A DNA stretch of 64,000 nucleotides from Roseomonas marmotae (GTDB lineage: Bacteria; Pseudomonadota; Alphaproteobacteria; Acetobacterales; Acetobacteraceae). Both the position numbers and the translations under genes were made by a program. The stretch lies in assembly GCF_017654485.1 (NCBI RefSeq), contig NZ_CP061091.1, positions 757,501 to 821,500 on the forward strand, given 5' to 3'. Shown here one piece after another: positions 18,812-29,614 of the stretch; positions within the stretch are counted from its first letter, which is position 1, and every line of letters starts with the position of its first letter. Under the pieces are notes generated by a model. It did no database searches. It was not told the origin of the DNA and worked only from the letters and a program-made list of their open reading frames with translations.

Positions 18812-20043
18812 AGGTCCTGACCGATGAGCGCATTTGCGTCGGCGCCGATCTCGCCGCCTGGATGGCGGTGGGCGGCGGCGCCGGGCTGGAGAACGCCCTG
18901 GCCGACCCGTCCGGCATCATCCCGGCCATCGAGGCCGCCGGCCTGCGCGGCCTGGGCGGCGCGGGCTTTCCCACCCACCGCAAATGGGCCGCCGTGGCGG
19001 CGCAGCCCGGCCCCGGCAAATGGGTGGTCTGCAACGGCAACGAGGACGAGCCGGGCACCTTCAAGGACCGCTTCCTGCTCTCCCGCACGCCGCATCAGGT
19101 GATCGAGGGGGCGCTGGTCGCGGCCCTGGCGGTGAAGGCCGCCAGCATCGTCCTCTACGTCAACCCGCGCGAGGCTGCCGCTGTGCGGGTGTTGCGTGAG
19201 GCGGTGACGCAATGGGAGGCGCATCCGCTCCTCGCGCGGCTGGCCGAGGCCATCGGGGAGGAGTTGCACCTCCTCGTCGTCACCGGCTCCGGCCTCTATG
19301 TCGGGGGCGAGGAGACGGCGGCGGTGGCGAGCGTCATGGGCGGCTTCCCCTTCCCCACGCTGAAGCCACCCTTTCCGGCGGAGAAGGGCGTGAACGGCGC
19401 GCCGACCCTGCTGAACAATGTCGAGACCCTGGCCCATTCCGGGCAGATTCTGAGCCATGGGGCGGAATGGTATCGCGGCCTCGGCCTTGGCGGCGCACCG
19501 GGCACCAAGCTCTTCTCGCTCTCCGGCGACGTGCTGCGCCCTGGGCTGCACGAGCTGCCCATGGGTACCCCGCTCCGCAGCCTGGTCTTCGGGCAGGGCG
19601 GCGGCATGCTGGCCGGCAAGGCCTTCAAGGCGGTCTTCACCGGCGGCCCCTCCAACACCCTGCTGACGGCGGACGACCTCGACGCGCCGCTCGATTTCGA
19701 CAGCCTGCGCGCGCGGGGCTCCCGCCTCGGCACGGGGGCGATGATCGTGGTGGGGGAGGGCACGAGCATCCTGCGCAAGACGGCGGAATATGTCGCCTTC
19801 TTCGCCGCCAATTCCTGCGGCCAGTGCCCGCCCTGCAAGATCGGCACCCATCAGGTCTCCCGCATCCTGGAGCGGGTGGAGGCGGGCGCGGGGCGGCCCA
19901 GTGACCTCCAGGCGCTGGAGAACCTGGCGGAGCTGTTGCCGGGCAGCGGGCGCTGCGGGCTGGTGGACGGGGCGGCGACGGTGCTGGCCTCCTCGCTGAA
20001 GACCTTCCGGGCGGAGTATGAGCGGGCACTGGGGCAAGGCTGA
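18808..20043 (+). CDS. NuoF-like NADH-binding flavoprotein
   Basis: A 411-residue protein equivalent to the 51-kDa subunit of complex I. It has the NADH/FMN motifs GLRGLGGAGFPTHRKW (near residue 47) and VCNGNEDEPGTFKDR, then GGEETA and LKPPFPA. The SLBB region follows. The C-terminal 4Fe-4S site is SCGQCPPC (C337, C340, C343) with C383 in GSGRCGL. No NuoE partner or other complex I genes are nearby. It is the third gene of a coupled operon with a soluble Fe-S relay and a fumarate-reductase-like subunit. It should supply the NADH-binding end of that complex. Confidence 0.88.
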   Translation: MKVLTDERICVGADLAAWMAVGGGAGLENALADPSGIIPAIEAAGLRGLGGAGFPTHRKWAAVAAQPGPGKWVVCNGNEDEPGTFKDRFLLSRTPHQVIEGALVAALAVKAASIVLYVNPREAAAVRVLREAVTQWEAHPLLARLAEAIGEELHLLVVTGSGLYVGGEETAAVASVMGGFPFPTLKPPFPAEKGVNGAPTLLNNVETLAHSGQILSHGAEWYRGLGLGGAPGTKLFSLSGDVLRPGLHELPMGTPLRSLVFGQGGGMLAGKAFKAVFTGGPSNTLLTADDLDAPLDFDSLRARGSRLGTGAMIVVGEGTSILRKTAEYVAFFAANSCGQCPPCKIGTHQVSRILERVEAGAGRPSDLQALENLAELLPGSGRCGLVDGAATVLASSLKTFRAEYERALGQG

Positions 20044-20097
20044 GTGCCCGCTCCAGCCGCGCGGCCCAGTGCGGAGTGCCATCCGTGACGCCGGGGC

Positions 20098-21957
20098 CTA
20101 ACGCACCGGCAGCAGCCAGGGCACGAGGGCCAGGCTCACCGCCATCACCAGCAGGGTGAAGGGCACGCCGATGCGTACGAAGTCGCCGAAGCGGTAGCGG
20201 CCCGGCCCCATCACCAGCATGTTCACCGGTGAGGATACCGGTGTCATGAAGGCCGCCGAGGCCGCCAGCGCGACGATCATGGCGAAGGGATAGGGCGAGA
20301 GCCCCATGTCCCGTGCCGTGGCCATGGCAACCGGTGCCATCAGCACGGCCGTGGCGGTATTGGAGATGAACATGCCGGTCAGGGCTGTCGCCACGAACAG
20401 GCTGGCCAGCAGGGCGTAGGGCCCGGCATCCCCCGCCAGCCCGATCAGCCCATCCGCCGCCAGCGCGATGCCGCCGGTCTTCTGCAAGGCCAGGGCGAAG
20501 GGCAGCATGCCGCCGATCAGGATGACGGTCTGCCAATGGATGGCGCGGTAGGCGCTATCCACGTCGATGCAGCGGAAGCCCAGCATCATGAGGCAGCCGA
20601 TCAAAGCCGCCTGCACATGGGGCAATGTATTGCTGACCATCAGCAGGATAACGACGGCCAGGCTGAGCAAGGCCTGGGGAGCACGATCGGCGGCGGGGGA
20701 CAGCTCCTCCAGATCCGCCGGCTGATGGAGCAGCACGAAGCTTCTCTTTCCGCGCTGGGAACGGTGCAGGGCCTTCCAGGGACCGACCAGCAGCAGCGTG
20801 TCCCCCGCCTGCAACTCCTCTTCCAGTAATCCCTCTCCCCAGATGTTCCGGCCACGGCGCAGACCGACCACCGTCAGCCCATAGGTGGAGCGGAATTCCG
20901 CCTCCAGCACCGACCTGCCGCAGAGGGGGGAATCGGGGGGGATGATCACCTCCGCCAAGCCGATGGGGCGTGGCTCGCGGACGGGGTCGAGATCCGCGAG
21001 CGGCGAAGGCCGCAGAGCCAGCGGGGCTGCGATCGCCCTCAACTGCTCCTCGGGGCCGGCGAAATGGGCGATCAGCACATCGCCCGGGCGCAGAACCGTC
21101 TCTGCCGTCGCGTTCAGGAAGGCGGGGGCAAAGCGCTGCGGGCGCTCAATGGCCATGATATTCAGGCCATGCCTGGCGCGCAGGCGCAGTGCCGCGAGGT
21201 TATGTCCGACCAGGGGTGAGTCGGGGCCGATGCGGAGACGCCACGAGCATCCGGTCAGCCCGTAATCCCGGATGAGCTGCGCCAGGGTTATGTGGCCGTG
21301 TTGGGTTGTCTCCTTCGGCTCCGTACCCGTCAGTGAATGACGTGCCATGGCCATATAGACGATGCCCAGCAACAGGATGGGCACGCCGAAAGGGGTGAAG
21401 CTGAAGAAGTTGAAGCCCTCATGGCCGCTCCGCACCAGTTCGCTGTTCACGATCAGGTTGGGCGGCGTGCCAACAAGCGTCATCATGCCGCTGATGAGTG
21501 CCGCAAAACTCAGCGGCATCATCATCTGGCTCGGCGGGATCCGGAGCCGCATGGTGATGCGCAACACGACCGGGATGAAGATGGCAACCACCCCGGTGGA
21601 ACTCATCACCGAGCCCAGCGTCGCGACGGCCAGCATCAGCATCGCCATGAGCCTGACACTGCTGCCGCCCGTGCGGGATGCCAGCCAATCCCCGAGGCGG
21701 GAGGCGATACCGGTCTGGACCAGGCCCTCACCGATGACGAAAAGGGCCGCGATCAGCACCACGCTGGGGTCGCTGAAACCAGCCAGGGCCTCCTGAACCG
21801 TGAGAATGCCGGTCATGGGCAGAGCGACGAGCATGGCTATCGCGACGACATCCATGCGCGGCCGGCCCAGGGCAAACATGACGACCGCGATCGCAAGCAA
21901 GCCAAGCACGATGGCTAGATCAAGGGACACAACTACACTCCGGGCCGATGGCGCCAT
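20098..21957 (-). CDS. SLC13/DASS-family permease with two RCK_C (TrkA-C) domains
   Basis: A membrane protein of 619 residues, or 610 if translation starts at the GTG at 21930, which has CGGAG seven bases upstream. Multiple hydrophobic helices flank two soluble TrkA-C regulatory domains (about residues 215-390). Transport signatures include the conserved VGTPPNLIV and ISNTATAVLM, the hairpin motifs that bind sodium and the anion. Relatives carry sulfate, arsenite-like anions or dicarboxylates. The gene is convergent with the NuoF-like gene. A dicarboxylate substrate would fit that neighbour, but this is only a suggestion. Confidence 0.87.
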   Translation of the reverse strand: MAPSARSVVVSLDLAIVLGLLAIAVVMFALGRPRMDVVAIAMLVALPMTGILTVQEALAGFSDPSVVLIAALFVIGEGLVQTGIASRLGDWLASRTGGSSVRLMAMLMLAVATLGSVMSSTGVVAIFIPVVLRITMRLRIPPSQMMMPLSFAALISGMMTLVGTPPNLIVNSELVRSGHEGFNFFSFTPFGVPILLLGIVYMAMARHSLTGTEPKETTQHGHITLAQLIRDYGLTGCSWRLRIGPDSPLVGHNLAALRLRARHGLNIMAIERPQRFAPAFLNATAETVLRPGDVLIAHFAGPEEQLRAIAAPLALRPSPLADLDPVREPRPIGLAEVIIPPDSPLCGRSVLEAEFRSTYGLTVVGLRRGRNIWGEGLLEEELQAGDTLLLVGPWKALHRSQRGKRSFVLLHQPADLEELSPAADRAPQALLSLAVVILLMVSNTLPHVQAALIGCLMMLGFRCIDVDSAYRAIHWQTVILIGGMLPFALALQKTGGIALAADGLIGLAGDAGPYALLASLFVATALTGMFISNTATAVLMAPVAMATARDMGLSPYPFAMIVALAASAAFMTPVSSPVNMLVMGPGRYRFGDFVRIGVPFTLLVMAVSLALVPWLLPVR

Positions 21958-22439
21958 ATTCCTGGGCTGCCATAGAGAAGCACCATTGCCGGGGCCATTG
22001 GAGTGCGCGCGTCACCGCTCACGACAGGCAAGGCTGCTTCCACCCTGGCGAGCCTATAACGGCCGGCATCCATGATGCGCCGCATCCGCCGGAGGCGGGA
22101 CGGCCGATTTGATCGGGGCAGCGGGAAGGACGAATGGCAGCGCGGCCGTTACCGGCGGGCGGGCCTGGCAGGCAGGACACGAAGCGCGCACACGGCCTCG
22201 GCAGCCCTGACCGCAAGAGGTCTCCCGGTTGGTATCTGGAACTGGGCCGGGCCGGCGGCCGGGGCGCCCCGCCTCACGCAGCGGGTGCTTCCGGACGGCC
22301 ATATGCGGGTGCCAGAGACTGGTCCGGGCGCGGGGCGTCTGGCCCGCGCCCCGCCTTGGTTACGCCCTGGGGGTTTCCAGGCCGGCCGGCTACCCGGTGC
22401 GGCGGCGATATGGGCGCGGGTGGGCGTTCCGCCTCCCCG
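21958..22439. other. Intergenic region, no gene recognised
   Basis: About 480 bases of GC-rich sequence between the SLC13 start and the next minus-strand frame. Open frames on both strands are arginine/proline-rich and look non-coding. Nothing else is identified. Confidence 0.5.
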
Positions 22440-22817
22440 TCACGACGCGCCCCGGGCGAAGGTGTCGCGGGCGGCGGCCAGGGCGGCCAGCGAGCGGGTC
22501 GCCGCCTTGGCTGCTCCATCGCCGTCAGCTTCGGCCATCGTGTCTTCCGCGGCCTCGATGCCGGCGTCGAGCTGCTCCCGCATCTCGTCCAGCAGCTCGC
22601 GCAGTTGATCCGGCTCATGGATCTGCCGAAGGGCGGCGATCAGGGCCTCGGCTTCACGGCGGAGCCGGGCGGCATCGTGGCCCCGCCCCACCAGCTCGGC
22701 GATGCGGGACAGGGCCGACCGGCTGGAGAGCGGAGCCGGGGAACGGGCGGTCGGGTTGGATGCACGCTTTCGCACGGCGGACCTCTGGCTCTCAGACGTC
22801 GGCTGCTCAGCCGGCAT
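22440..22817 (-). CDS. Hypothetical protein, helical
   Basis: A predicted 125-residue protein. The first 35 residues are Ser/Arg/Pro-rich and disordered. Residues 36-115 are charged and heptad-like (LRREAEALIAALRQIHEP, LRELLDEMREQLDAGIEAAE), so a coiled coil is likely. There is no signal peptide or membrane segment. I do not recognise a family. The start at ATG 22817 has no clear ribosome-binding site, and an upstream ATG at 22862 is possible. Codon use is normal for the window, which favours a real gene. Confidence 0.5.
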   Translation of the reverse strand: MPAEQPTSESQRSAVRKRASNPTARSPAPLSSRSALSRIAELVGRGHDAARLRREAEALIAALRQIHEPDQLRELLDEMREQLDAGIEAAEDTMAEADGDGAAKAATRSLAALAAARDTFARGAS

Positions 22818-22935
22818 CACGGGGGAACCGCTCACTATAATGTAAGAACAAAAACCGAACAAGGCGGCGCGGAGCTATTCTTCGCCAGATCGCCGAAGTC
22901 ATGGCCAGAGGGCATGGCGGGGGGCGTCAGGGCCG

Positions 22936-23040
22936 CTACCGGCGGTTCCGCAGCCACAGCGTCAGGAAGGCGACGGCCACCATGATGATGACTGCGGTCC
23001 GGTTCTGCGCGATATACTCAAGCGCCTGACTCAACGGCAA
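22936..23040 (-). CDS. Possible 34-residue membrane protein
   Basis: A TTG start at 23040 follows AGAGGGGATGGACT and opens a 34-codon frame. A short polar N-terminus with SQALEYIAQNRT is followed by one hydrophobic helix (AVIIMVAVAFLTLWL) and a basic tail RNRR, a standard layout for a single-pass small membrane protein with the tail inside. No family is recognised and no operon partner is evident. It could be chance, but the topology and the ribosome-binding site are both good. Confidence 0.4.
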   Translation of the reverse strand: MPLSQALEYIAQNRTAVIIMVAVAFLTLWLRNRR

Positions 23041-23362
23041 AGTCCATCCCCTCTCATTCAACAGCATTCCGGCATCGCGGCCGGGCCCGAGGATGAACCC
23101 GGCCTCCGCTCATGCCGGGAAATCACGCCTCCACATCCGGATGGCGGGCGAATGACGGAGGCTCACCGGCGCATCCGCCACATGGCGACGTACGCCATTC
23201 ATCGCGGATGCTCAAGGACGGCCGGATGGCTCCGGGCCCGGCGATCATCCTGGAACCGGGGCGCTGCCGCGCGAACCGGGATGTCTCTGCGGCCGCCCGG
23301 CATTGCCTGGAAGAGTGGCCGGGGACCAGCGGCGTGGATGACGCCACCGGCGTCGGCGGACC
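23041..23362. other. Intergenic region, no gene recognised
   Basis: About 320 bases downstream of livK. It contains several GC-rich imperfect inverted repeats (for example CCGGGCCCGG near 23230) that could terminate the long minus-strand operon. No coding frame is convincing. Confidence 0.4.
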
Positions 23363-24493
23363 TCAGACCTCGGCGTAGGAGCCGTTCTTCCAGACATAGA
23401 AGACATAGTCAGGGACAGTCACGTCGCCCTTGGGGTCGAAGGTGATGGGACCGAGGACGCTGTTCCAGGGGCCGCCGGATTTCAGTGTCTCAGAGACCTT
23501 CCGGGGGTCGGTGCTACCAGCCTTCTTCGCCGCGTCCGCCCAGATCTGCACGGCGGCATAGGTGTAGAGGACATAACCCTCTGGATCGACATTCCTGGCG
23601 CGGAAGCGTTCCACGACCTCAGCGGCGGTGGGGCGCTTGCGCGGGTCGGAGGCGAAGGTCATCAGCGTGCCCTCGCCGGCGGCACCGGTGATCTGCCAGA
23701 ACTCGCTCGTCACCAGCGCGTCGCCGCCGATCAGGGTGACCGGCATGCCCTGCTCCTTCGCCTGCCGCAGGATCAGCCCGGCCTCGGTGTGATAGCCGCC
23801 GACATAGATGATCTCGACGCCCGCGGACTTCAGGCGGGACACCAGGGCGGAATAGTCACGCTCGCCCGGCGTATAGGCGGCATAGACAGCCTCGGTCGCG
23901 CCGGCCGCGTTCAGTGATTTCTTGGTCTCGTCAGCCAGGCCTTTGCCATAGGCCGAGTTGTCGTGAAGGATGGCGACCTTCTTGCCAGGATAGGTCTTGG
24001 CGATGAAGGCGCCGGCCACCTTCCCTTGTTGATCGTCGCGCCCGCAGGTGCGGAAGGTGTTCCAGCCGCCGGCATCGGTATATTGCGGGTTGGTGGAAGC
24101 CGGGCTGATCTGCAACACGCCCTCTTCCGCATAGACCTTGCTGGCGGGAATCGAGGAGCCGGAGCAGAAATGCCCGGCGATCAGCTTCACCTGCCGGCTG
24201 GCCATCTGGTTGGCGACCGAGACCGCCTGGCGCGGGTCACAGGCATCGTCGCCCAGTTCCATCGCGATCTGCTGGCCCAGCACGCCGCCCGCCGCATTGA
24301 TATCGGCCACGGCCTGTTCCGCGCCGGCGCGAAGCTGCGTGCCGAAGGTGGCGTATTGCCCGGTCATGGGCCCGACGCAGGCGATCCGCAGGGTGCCCGA
24401 CTGCGCCGCAGCGTCACGGCTGCCGCCTGTGCCCGCCATTCCGGCTGCCGCCATCCCGGCCACGGTGCCAAGAAGCTGTCTGCGTTGCATCAT
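23363..24493 (-). CDS. livK: Branched-chain amino acid ABC transporter, periplasmic binding protein
   Basis: A 376-residue type-I periplasmic receptor (Peripla_BP_6). The signal peptide has a twin-arginine-like start (QRRQLLGTVAGMAAAGMAG), with cleavage expected near residue 31 (DAAAQ). The mature protein opens with LRIACVGPMTGQYATFGTQL and shows the usual hinge-region segments GHFCSGSSIPASKVYAEEG and YVGGYHTEAGLIL. It is the last gene of the liv operon, 100 bases after livF, and has its own good ribosome-binding site (GGAGG). The ligand is probably leucine, isoleucine or valine, given ivd upstream. Confidence 0.92.
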   Translation of the reverse strand: MMQRRQLLGTVAGMAAAGMAGTGGSRDAAAQSGTLRIACVGPMTGQYATFGTQLRAGAEQAVADINAAGGVLGQQIAMELGDDACDPRQAVSVANQMASRQVKLIAGHFCSGSSIPASKVYAEEGVLQISPASTNPQYTDAGGWNTFRTCGRDDQQGKVAGAFIAKTYPGKKVAILHDNSAYGKGLADETKKSLNAAGATEAVYAAYTPGERDYSALVSRLKSAGVEIIYVGGYHTEAGLILRQAKEQGMPVTLIGGDALVTSEFWQITGAAGEGTLMTFASDPRKRPTAAEVVERFRARNVDPEGYVLYTYAAVQIWADAAKKAGSTDPRKVSETLKSGGPWNSVLGPITFDPKGDVTVPDYVFYVWKNGSYAEV

Positions 24494-24593
24494 CAGAGCC
24501 TCCGCTGTTCAGCCGCCGGCACCGATCGCCGGCCGGTGTTGCAGGCACAGCCTAATGAACCTTCACGCGGCTCCGCCAGCATGATCTGCAAGC

Positions 24594-25310
24594 TTAATGA
24601 CTGCCCAGATAGGCGTCGCGTATCTCCGGCCGCGCGAGGAGCTCCCGCCCCGTGCCGGACATGGTGATTCGCCCGGTGACCAGGACATAGCCGCGATGGG
24701 CCAGCCGCAGCGCCTGGTTTGCATTCTGCTCAACCAGCAGCACGGTCAGCCCCGTCTCGGCATTCAGCCTGCGGATGGCCTGAAAGATCTGCCGCGATAC
24801 CAGCGGCGCGAGGCCGAGGGAGGGCTCGTCCAGCAGCAGCAGGCGCGGGCGCGACATCAGTGCGCGGGCGATGGCCAGCATCTGCTGCTCACCGCCCGAC
24901 AGCGTGCCCGCGCGTTGCGCCTCACGCTCCTGCAACCGTGGGAATAACGCAAAAGCCTGTTCCAGTCCCGGGCCGGCGGGAATCCCGGAACTCTGCGCGC
25001 CCATCAGCAGATTTTCACGCACGCTCATGCGCGGGAAGACACGCCGTCCTTCCGGCGACTGGGCAATCCCACCGCGCATGATGTGATGTGTGGGCTGTTC
25101 CGTGATGTCCTGCCCGTCGAAGATGACGCGGCCGGAGCGGGCGCGCGGATCGCCACAGATGGTCATCAGCAGCGTCGATTTCCCGGCGCCGTTGGCACCG
25201 ATCAGCGTGACGATCTCGCCGGGCGCCACGGCGATGGAAACGCCTTTCAGTGCCTCAATCGCGCCATAGAAGGTGTGGACATCGTCAATCTCCAGCAGAG
25301 GCCTGCTCAT
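24594..25310 (-). CDS. livF: Branched-chain amino acid ABC transporter ATPase LivF
   Basis: A 238-residue ATPase, standard LivF length. Walker A is GANGAGKSTLLMTI (near residue 37), the signature is LSGGEQQMLAIARALM, and Walker B is LLLLDEPSLGLAP, the SLGLAP form being typical of LivF. The switch His follows in LLVEQNANQAL. It pairs with LivG at the cytoplasmic face of the LivHM channel. It overlaps livG by four bases. Confidence 0.95.
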   Translation of the reverse strand: MSRPLLEIDDVHTFYGAIEALKGVSIAVAPGEIVTLIGANGAGKSTLLMTICGDPRARSGRVIFDGQDITEQPTHHIMRGGIAQSPEGRRVFPRMSVRENLLMGAQSSGIPAGPGLEQAFALFPRLQEREAQRAGTLSGGEQQMLAIARALMSRPRLLLLDEPSLGLAPLVSRQIFQAIRRLNAETGLTVLLVEQNANQALRLAHRGYVLVTGRITMSGTGRELLARPEIRDAYLGSH

Positions 25311-26133
25311 GCCGCGCTGTCCTCGTCCTCGTCGCCCTCGCCCAGATAGGCGGCGATGACCTTGTCGTCAGCACGGATCTCGGCGGGGGCGCCGTCGGCG
25401 ATCTTGCTGCCGTGGTCGAGCACCACGATGTGGTCGGAGATGCCCATCACCACGCCCATGTCATGCTCGATCAGCAGGATGGAGCAAGGTGCCGCGCCTT
25501 CCGCCGCCCGGCCGTCGCGGATGGCGCAGAGCAACTGGCCGAGCGCCAGGGATTCACGTGGATTGAGGCCCGCCGCCGGTTCATCGAGGCAGAGCAGCGC
25601 GGGTTCCGTGCACATGGCGCGCGCGATCTCCAGCCGCCGCTGCGCGCCATAGGGCAGGCTGCCGGCGGGGTCATCGGCCCGGTCGATCAGCGCGCAGGCC
25701 TCCAGCCAGGCGGTGGCGCGGCCGATCGCCGCCCGTTCCGCTGCCTTGTAGCCGGAAAGGCCCAGCACGGCGCCGATGCCGAAGCCCGTCGCCGCCATCA
25801 GCCTGCGGTGCTGCGCCACCAGCAGGTTCTCCAGCACCGTCATGCCGCCGAAGAGGCGGACGTTCTGGAAGGTGCGCGCCACGCCCGCGCCCGCGATGCG
25901 GTGCCCGGCCAGGCGGTGCAGCGCCACATCCTGCCCGGCATGGTGCAGCAGCAGGCTGCCGGAGGTCGGCCGGTAGAAGCCGGTGATGCAGTTGAACATC
26001 GTCGTCTTGCCGGCGCCATTCGGGCCGATGACGGCGGTGATGGCGCCCTGCGCGGCGGCAAAGGAGACCTCCTTCACCGCGGTCAGGCCGCCGAAGCGCA
26101 TGGTCAGCCTCTCGACCGTCAGGATCGGCGCCA

Positions 26134-26134
<1 letters not shown>
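25307..26134 (-). CDS. livG: Branched-chain amino acid ABC transporter ATPase LivG
   Basis: A 275-residue ATPase. Walker A is GPNGAGKTTMFNCITG and the LivG-specific ARTFQNVRLFGGMTVLENL follows. Instead of a strict LSGGQ signature the protein has SLPYGAQRRLEIARAM, which is normal for LivG. Walker B is LLCLDEPAAGLNP. The C-terminus has an acidic tail EGDEDEDSAA that LivG proteins usually lack. The start codon overlaps the livM stop by one base. Confidence 0.95.
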
Positions 26135-27440
<1,306 letters not shown>

Positions 27441-27444
<4 letters not shown>

Positions 27445-28412
27445 ACCTTCTCGACCTCCGCCCGGCCCAGCAGGCCGGTGGGCATGAAGACCAGCGTCAT
27501 GATCAGGATGGAGAAGGCGGCGACGTCCTTGTACTGCACGCTGAAATAGGCGGACCAGAAGGTCTCGATCAGCCCGATCAGCAGCCCGCCCAACACCGCG
27601 CCGGGCAGGCTGCCGATGCCTCCCAGCACGGCGGCGGTGAAGGCCTTCACCCCCACCAGGAAGCCGATATAGAAGTCGATGACACCGTAGCGCAGAAGGT
27701 ACATGGTGCCGGCGACCGCCGCCAGCGCCGCGCCGATGACGAAGGTGATGCTGATGGTGCGGTCCGTGTCGATGCCCAGCAGGCTCGCCATCCGCCGGTC
27801 CTGCTCGCAGGCACGCATGGCACGGCCGAGCGGCGTCCGCGTCACCAGCCAGGTGAAGATCGCCAGCATTGCCAGGGTCGTGGTCACGATCAGGATCTGC
27901 ATGGTGGAGAGCTGCACGGCGAAGCTGCCGTCCTGCATCAGCGTGAAGCCGCCGTGCACCACGGGCTCGATCGGCTTCACGCGTGCGCCCTGGGCGACCT
28001 GCACGTAGTTCTGCAGCACGATGGACATGCCGATGGCCGAGATCAGCGGTGCCAGGCGGAAGGACCCGCGCAGGGGACGGTAGGCGATCCGCTCCACCGT
28101 CCAGCCATAGAGGGCGGTAAAGGCCATGGACAGGGCCAGGACCAGCAGGATGGCCGCCGCCCCGTCCAGAAATCCACCGGAGGTGATCAGCAACAGGCCG
28201 ATGAGGGAGAGAAAGGCGCCCACCATGAAAATATCACCATGGGCGAAATTGATCATGCCGATGATGCCATAGACCATGGTGTAGCCGATGGCGATGAGCC
28301 CGTAGATCATGCCGAGCGAGATGCCGTTGATGAGCTGCTGCAGCGCGTAGGCCAAGCGACACGTCTCCCCTTGCAGGTTGAAGCCTCTCGCGGAAAGCCT
28401 AGTCCGTGCCAT
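27441..28412 (-). CDS. livH: Branched-chain amino acid ABC transporter permease LivH
   Basis: A 323-residue membrane permease. The family motifs are LINGISLGMIYGLIAIGYTM at the N-terminus, GIIGMINFAHGDIFMVGAF, and the ATPase-docking loop MRACEQDRRMASLLGID. It forms the channel with LivM. The annotated start adds about 22 residues before the usual LivH beginning, so a later start near 28350 is possible. It follows ivd after 35 bases and overlaps livM by four. Confidence 0.93.
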
Positions 28413-28447
28413 TGCCTCTTGGGAAGGAAGATCGCGTCCAGGGAGTC

Positions 28448-29614
28448 TCAGGAGCCCTCGTTGAACAACTCCCGGCCGATCAGCATGCGCCGGATCTCGG
28501 AAGTGCCGGCCCCGATCTCGTAGAGCTTGGCATCGCGCAGCAGCCGCCCCGTCGGGTAGTCGTTGATATAGCCGTTGCCGCCCAGGGCCTGGATCGCCTC
28601 CAACGCGCTCCAGGTCGCCTTCTCGGCGGCGAAGAGAATCGCTCCCGCGGCATCCCTGCGCGTCACCTGGCCCCGGTCGCAGGAGCGGGCCACGGCATAG
28701 ACATAGGCCCGCGCGGCATTCGCCACGGTGTAGAGATCGGCGACCTTGGCCTGCATCAGCTGGAACTCGCCGATCGGCTGGCCGAACTGCCGGCGCTCGC
28801 GCACATAGGGCAGCACCACGTCCAGGCAGGCCTGCATGATGCCGAGAGGGCCGCCCGCCAGCACGGCCCGCTCATAGTCCAGGCCGCTCATCAATACCTT
28901 GACGCCGCCGCCGGGCTCGCCAAGCACATTCTCCTCCGGCACTTCGCAATCGCGGAAGACCAGTTCGCAGGTATTGGAGCCGCGCATGCCGAGCTTGTCG
29001 AGTTTCTGCGCGGTGGAGAAACCCGCGAAACCCTTCTCGACCAGAAAGGCGGTGATGCCGCGAGCGCCGGCCTGCGGGTCCGTCTTGGCATAGACCACCA
29101 GCACATCCGCGTCGGGGCCATTGGTGATCCACATCTTGTTGCCATTCAGCACGTAGCGGTCGCCGCGCCGGTCCGCGCGCAGGCGCATGCCGACGACATC
29201 GGAGCCGGCGCCCGTCTCGCTCATCGCCAGCGCGCCGACATGCTCGCCGGAGATTAGCCGCGGCAGGTAACGGCGCTTCTGCTCCGCACTGCCGTTCCGG
29301 CGGATCTGGTTGACGCAGAGATTGGAATGCGCGCCATAGGAAAGCCCGACTGAGGCCGAGGCGCGGCTGATCTCCTCCATCGCCACGACATGCTCGAGAT
29401 AGCCCATGCCCGCCCCGCCATAGTCTTCCTCGACGGTGATGCCGAGCAGGCCGAGGTCGCCGAACTTCCTCCAGAGATCGGCCGGAAACTCGTTGCGCGC
29501 ATCGATTTCGGCCGCGCGCGGCGCGATCTCGGCGGCGGCGAAGCGCGCGACCGCGGCGCGCAGCGCATCCGCTGTGTCGCCAAGGTCGAAGTTCAGGCCG
29601 GACATGTCTGTCAC
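28448..29614 (-). CDS. ivd: Isovaleryl-CoA dehydrogenase (acyl-CoA dehydrogenase family)
   Basis: A 388-residue FAD enzyme that should oxidise isovaleryl-CoA to 3-methylcrotonyl-CoA in leucine breakdown, passing electrons to ETF. Family signatures: [36 protein letters not shown] (FAD site), [18 protein letters not shown] and the C-terminal [20 protein letters not shown]. The catalytic Glu fits [16 protein letters not shown], a position used by isovaleryl-CoA dehydrogenases and not by short-chain enzymes. The start overlaps the stop of the oxidoreductase gene, and the liv transporter follows, which supports the leucine assignment. Confidence 0.9.
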   Translation of the reverse strand: MTDMSGLNFDLGDTADALRAAVARFAAAEIAPRAAEIDARNEFPADLWRKFGDLGLLGITVEEDYGGAGMGYLEHVVAMEEISRASASVGLSYGAHSNLCVNQIRRNGSAEQKRRYLPRLISGEHVGALAMSETGAGSDVVGMRLRADRRGDRYVLNGNKMWITNGPDADVLVVYAKTDPQAGARGITAFLVEKGFAGFSTAQKLDKLGMRGSNTCELVFRDCEVPEENVLGEPGGGVKVLMSGLDYERAVLAGGPLGIMQACLDVVLPYVRERRQFGQPIGEFQLMQAKVADLYTVANAARAYVYAVARSCDRGQVTRRDAAGAILFAAEKATWSALEAIQALGGNGYINDYPTGRLLRDAKLYEIGAGTSEIRRMLIGRELFNEGS

